Under the pieces are notes generated by a model, which made no database searches, was not told the origin of the DNA, and saw only the letters and a list, made by a program, of their open reading frames with translations. Below are positions 5,235-7,911 of a stretch of DNA of 7,911 nt, piece by piece. Position 1 is the stretch's first letter. Every line of letters starts with the position of its first letter. The position numbers were made by a program, and so were the translations under genes. The stretch is from Clostridia bacterium. GTDB lineage: Bacteria > Bacillota > Clostridia > UBA1381. The stretch lies in NCBI GenBank assembly GCA_017420825.1, contig JAFQNU010000064.1, positions 1 through 7,911 on the forward strand. The letters are read 5' to 3'.

Positions 5235-5268
5235 AAAAAAAGCAGGAACGATATATTTATCGTTCCTG
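5235..5268 (-). terminator. Strong intrinsic terminator of spoIIE
   Basis: CAGGAACGAT (5243-5252) and ATCGTTCCTG (5259-5268) form a perfect 10-bp stem with a six-base loop. On the - strand the stem is followed by C and seven consecutive T residues (5241-5235). It begins nine bases after the spoIIE stop codon. It separates the spoIIE transcript from spoIIIA, so the two units can be timed independently despite being only 107 bp apart. Confidence 0.9.
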
Positions 5269-5277
5269 ACTCTTTGG

Positions 5278-7611
5278 TTACACCGCCTCCTCGCACAGTA
5301 CTCTTTCTATCCTTGAAAGCTCCACAACTACGGCGGTCATATCGTCATTGGGTTTTGGGTAGATTTTTTTTCGGGCGCTGTTTACTATACTGTTGGCAAG
5401 CTCCTGTGAGGTGAGTCCGTCAAGCTTGATAAGCTTTTTCACCCATTCGCCCCTCATCATGCCGTAACCTGCCTCACTTATTCCGTCAGAGACCATAACA
5501 AGCTTATCATTCTCCGACAACGTTCTTGAAATTTTATCCGCAAAAATGTCCTCTATCAGTCCCACAGGGAGTCCTTTTGCAGACACTGTTTCAATTCCTT
5601 CTTCGGTTTTTATATAACTCGGCGCTCCGCCGACCTTAATAAACTCAACAGTTCCCGACCTTAAATCTATTTCACACAAATCTACCGTCGAAAAGCCCTC
5701 TCTTTCCATTTTCAGTGCAAGTGTTGAGTTTATCAGTGATAATGCTCTGTCCTTCGAAAAGCCCGACTTTAAAAAGCCTCCCAAAAGCTCTGCTGTTATT
5801 CTGCTCTCACGCATTGCCTCCTCACCGCCGCCCATTCCGTCGCACAGAATTATATAATACTTATTTTTATCTGTGGCAAAATGCGTAACGGTGTCTCCGC
5901 AAACCTCCTCATTTTCTCTCTTGTTCTGACAGATTGTAACCTTTACCTCAAAGCTATTGTCACACGCAAGACGTATGATGGCTTTATTTTTACATGAGAC
6001 CTGTTTTAACGGCGTATCTAAAACATTTGATGCAATATCTATAACCTTTTCGGTTTCCGTGTCTGTTCCCGGTGCGAAATACATCTGATAATATCCGTCC
6101 TTATCACGTATTACATTCACATCTCTTACAAACACTCCGTCTTTTGCGGCTTGCAAAAGTATTTGCTTCTCCTTTTGCTCATCAAAGAAAAAGCTACCCT
6201 CAATCTCCTCCGACAAATCTCTTATAATTTTTGATATCTCACTATACTGATTGGAAACAAGATTTCTCTCTCCCAGTCTTATGCCATTCTTTAACAGCTC
6301 CTGTTTTCTTAATTCATAAGCATGGTTAAACTCATTTAAAAACAGCTCCGGCTGTATGCACTTCTGCGTGAAAACAATGGGGGCATTGTGCAGAGTACAC
6401 ACGCCCGACGTTTCAGTTACCTGCATAATCTGATTGAGATATTTATATGTATCGTTAAAGCCCTTCCCCCAGCAATCGGCATTACGATTACACTTTGAGC
6501 AAATTCTCTCAGCTGTTTCATCAAATATAAGGGTTTCGGGAGAGCATTTATTTTCCTCAAATCTTTGAAAGCTTCCCTTGAAATGCCTTGCAAACTCGGA
6601 GAAGGTGTGAGAAATACAGTTAAGCTCTTCAACAATATATTCCCTTATCCTGAAATCCTTTCTCTGTGGTGCGCTTTTAAAGGTGTTTGCCAGAAATATT
6701 CCCGGTCGTTGATGATATTTGGCAGGAATTACCGCAAACAGAAGTGTTGCAATAAATATATCTGTCAGCGATACCGACATAAAACCCGTCTCGCCATGCA
6801 TAAGCACGCATATCGTTACACCGCTCAAAAAACCTACCGCAGCACCAAGCTGTCCGAAATATTTCAAAGCAGACGCAAGTGCCGCACAAAGTGCAAACAT
6901 ACCAGCAACAGTCAGCGCCGCCCCTGTACTGTCAGAACACAAAAAACCGCATACAAGCGCAAAGGTAACACTTATGGAAACGGATGAGTACATAGTCATG
7001 CACAAAACCGCAAAAATTGCGACAACTGCCTTTATACTTATACCCCATGGCAACGATATGCTTCCCAATCCCCATAACAGCACCGCCATAACTGTCACAA
7101 GCGATATTGCATTTTCTCTTGACACAGGCTCATTTCGTCGGTGTTGCTCAAGAAGGGAGTTTATATTTTCGAATACAGGTGTACACACTGCACACAAGAG
7201 TGCTTCACCGCACAGCAGGGCAGCTGAATAGACAGGTGTTGAGCTTACCGCTATTGCGTAAATACCGCCTACAAAAACCGCACCTGCACAAAGAGCGGCT
7301 TTCGTGACATGGTTAATATTTTTTTCAGGAATAATCAGACGGCTTACCCATATAATTAAAGAGGCGCTCAAATACTTTATAACAGACGCACCGCCCCATA
7401 TTGCACCTAAAATAAGCGCAGGTATGTAAAGGTAAGCACAAAGCGGTTCGGAAATTGCAGTAAAGAATACACACCCGAATGGAAATGTGCCAAACACCTG
7501 TGTCTGTTGACATACCATGAGTATGAATGACATTAAAACGTCCTTCCGTCCGGGTGGCTTAAATGGAATTTGTAGGTTTACTTTTCTTTGATGGTTCATT
7601 TGTGGGTTCAT
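5278..7611 (-). CDS. spoIIE: Stage II sporulation protein E, membrane PP2C phosphatase
   Basis: SpoIIE dephosphorylates the anti-anti-sigma factor SpoIIAA-P and thereby releases sigma-F in the forespore; it also associates with FtsZ at the polar septum. About residues 30-310 form a membrane domain with roughly ten hydrophobic segments. Residues 310-560 form the regulatory, FtsZ-interacting region. The C-terminal PP2C domain follows, with the metal-binding residues in place: DGMGGG (Asp591, Gly592), VSDGIS (Asp709) and NDDMTAVVVEL (Asp756, Asp757). TVDLCEIDL and GGAPSYI are further PP2C landmarks. A cysteine cluster, Cys371, Cys374 and Cys380 in CSKCNRNADCW, opens the middle region. The length, 777 residues, is slightly below the 827 of B. 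subtilis. AAGGAG (7619-7624) lies seven bases before ATG 7611. The promoter is at 7654-7686. No frameshift or missing catalytic residue. Confidence 0.96.
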   Translation of the reverse strand: MNPQMNHQRKVNLQIPFKPPGRKDVLMSFILMVCQQTQVFGTFPFGCVFFTAISEPLCAYLYIPALILGAIWGGASVIKYLSASLIIWVSRLIIPEKNINHVTKAALCAGAVFVGGIYAIAVSSTPVYSAALLCGEALLCAVCTPVFENINSLLEQHRRNEPVSRENAISLVTVMAVLLWGLGSISLPWGISIKAVVAIFAVLCMTMYSSVSISVTFALVCGFLCSDSTGAALTVAGMFALCAALASALKYFGQLGAAVGFLSGVTICVLMHGETGFMSVSLTDIFIATLLFAVIPAKYHQRPGIFLANTFKSAPQRKDFRIREYIVEELNCISHTFSEFARHFKGSFQRFEENKCSPETLIFDETAERICSKCNRNADCWGKGFNDTYKYLNQIMQVTETSGVCTLHNAPIVFTQKCIQPELFLNEFNHAYELRKQELLKNGIRLGERNLVSNQYSEISKIIRDLSEEIEGSFFFDEQKEKQILLQAAKDGVFVRDVNVIRDKDGYYQMYFAPGTDTETEKVIDIASNVLDTPLKQVSCKNKAIIRLACDNSFEVKVTICQNKRENEEVCGDTVTHFATDKNKYYIILCDGMGGGEEAMRESRITAELLGGFLKSGFSKDRALSLINSTLALKMEREGFSTVDLCEIDLRSGTVEFIKVGGAPSYIKTEEGIETVSAKGLPVGLIEDIFADKISRTLSENDKLVMVSDGISEAGYGMMRGEWVKKLIKLDGLTSQELANSIVNSARKKIYPKPNDDMTAVVVELSRIERVLCEEAV

Positions 7612-7653
7612 AAAAAATCTCCTTCTTTCTTATTTTTAGGGTGAGTGAATAAT

Positions 7654-7686
7654 ATTATAGCACCCCACAACATAAAAATTTGTCAT
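7654..7686 (-). promoter_or_regulatory. spoIIE promoter with 21-bp spacer
   Basis: On the - strand ATGACA (7681-7686, five of six to TTGACA) and a perfect TATAAT (7654-7659) are 21 bp apart instead of 17. The B. subtilis spoIIE promoter is known for sigma-A-like boxes at the same unusual 21-bp spacing, used only with Spo0A-P. The long spacer would keep the promoter off until the activator binds. Transcription would start about 40 bases upstream of the start codon. Confidence 0.65.
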
Positions 7687-7719
7687 TTAGCAGTGTCGCA
7701 ATCTGAAATAAAACCGACA
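7679..7719. promoter_or_regulatory. Candidate Spo0A boxes upstream of spoIIE
   Basis: Against the 0A box TGNCGAA, three near matches cluster around and upstream of the spoIIE -35: TGACAAA on the - strand at 7679-7685 (six of seven, overlapping the -35), TGTCGCA on the + strand at 7694-7700 (six of seven), and TGTCGGT on the - strand at 7713-7719 (five of seven). Boxes over and just upstream of the -35 match the B. subtilis spoIIE arrangement. Each match alone is weak; the clustering is the evidence. Confidence 0.45.
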
Positions 7720-7775
7720 TATGTTTTTTTATTTATCACTCTCATGACATTTTTATTTCTTTTCATCTTTTTATA

Positions 7776-7804
7776 TGGAATGATATATACAATTGTGGTA
7801 TAAT
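7776..7804 (+). promoter_or_regulatory. Extended -10 promoter of the rightward phosphoesterase gene
   Basis: TATAAT (7799-7804) is preceded by TGG, giving the extended -10 form TGNTATAAT (7796-7804). The -35 region at 7776-7781 (TGGAAT) is poor, as is usual for extended -10 promoters. The start would lie near 7811, about 50 bases before the start codon at 7862. It diverges from the spoIIE promoter. Confidence 0.55.
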
Positions 7805-7861
7805 TTGCAAAAGAATTTAAACACATTTTGAAAAGCTTTATCGAAAGGAATAATACGATTA

Positions 7862-7911
7862 ATGAGAATACTTGTTTTTTCAGATACACATATGCAGCTC
7901 GAGGGCGGTAT
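7862..7911 (+). CDS. Metallophosphoesterase, YfcE/MJ0936-like, 5' fragment
   Basis: Only the first sixteen full codons are in the window: MRILVFSDTHMQLEGG. A beta strand followed by SDTH (Asp8, His10) is the first metal-binding motif (DxH) of calcineurin-like phosphoesterases, and opening at residue 3 with ILVFSDTH is typical of the small YfcE/MJ0936 phosphodiesterase family. AAAGGA at 7844-7849 lies twelve bases before ATG 7862, a rather long spacing; no nearer in-frame start is present upstream. The gene diverges from spoIIE and is cut by the window end, so the family call rests on one motif. Confidence 0.65.
   Translation, partial: MRILVFSDTHMQLEGG

Noticed and set aside
6565..7231. Long + strand open frames opposite spoIIE (6565-6987 and 6719-7231)
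   Set aside because: They are shadows of the spoIIE membrane domain, with no ribosome sites or family-like motifs.
7683..7889. A 68-codon - strand frame between spoIIE and the phosphoesterase
   Set aside because: It overlaps the phosphoesterase start and both divergent promoters, shows no family resemblance, and its Lys/Ile/Phe-rich content is what AT-rich intergenic DNA gives by chance.

Overview
The window looks like chromosomal DNA of an endospore-forming member of class Clostridia. It is AT-rich, has strong GGAGG-type ribosome binding sites, and carries a full set of recognisable engulfment-stage sporulation genes. The protein lengths (short SpoIIIAG, SpoIIIAF and SpoIIIAH compared with Bacillus subtilis) fit Clostridia better than Bacilli. 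I cannot name the genus.

Layout, left to right. Positions 1-40 hold a perfect 16-bp hairpin, probably a terminator. Positions 93-449 carry a compact cassette that does not belong to the sporulation genes: two near-consensus promoters face each other; the + transcript encodes a 24-residue hydrophobic peptide (264-338) behind a heavily structured leader; the - transcript would be a short antisense RNA starting at about 413. I read this as a candidate type I toxin-antitoxin module. Positions 540-561 hold the hairpin that ends the spoIIIA operon. From 571 to 5170, all on the - strand, lie spoIIIAH, AG, AF, AE, AD, AC, AB and AA (AA transcribed first), tightly packed or overlapping. Positions 5235-5268 hold a strong terminator for spoIIE, which fills 5278-7611, also on the - strand. 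The 250 bp from 7612 to 7861 hold two divergent promoters. The + strand gene entering at 7862 starts like a YfcE/MJ0936-type metallophosphoesterase and runs out of the window.

How the genes work together. From established knowledge, SpoIIE is the membrane-bound PP2C phosphatase that dephosphorylates SpoIIAA and so activates sigma-F in the forespore; it also binds FtsZ at the polar septum. Sigma-F activity leads to sigma-E activation in the mother cell, and sigma-E transcribes spoIIIA. The eight SpoIIIA proteins with forespore SpoIIQ (or its clostridial counterpart) build the secretion-like channel across the two membranes around the engulfed forespore, needed for late forespore gene expression. 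Here the early (spoIIE) and next-stage (spoIIIA) units are adjacent on one strand but separated by a terminator and apparently by their own promoters. spoIIE has a sigma-A-like -10/-35 pair 21 bp apart with Spo0A-box-like sequences, echoing the B. subtilis spoIIE promoter; spoIIIA has a sigma-E-like candidate.

The part most worth follow-up is the 93-449 cassette. It has nested long-range complementarity between the 5' and 3' ends of the toxin mRNA, a Shine-Dalgarno sequence that can be masked, and a small hairpin lying exactly between the Shine-Dalgarno and the toxin start codon.
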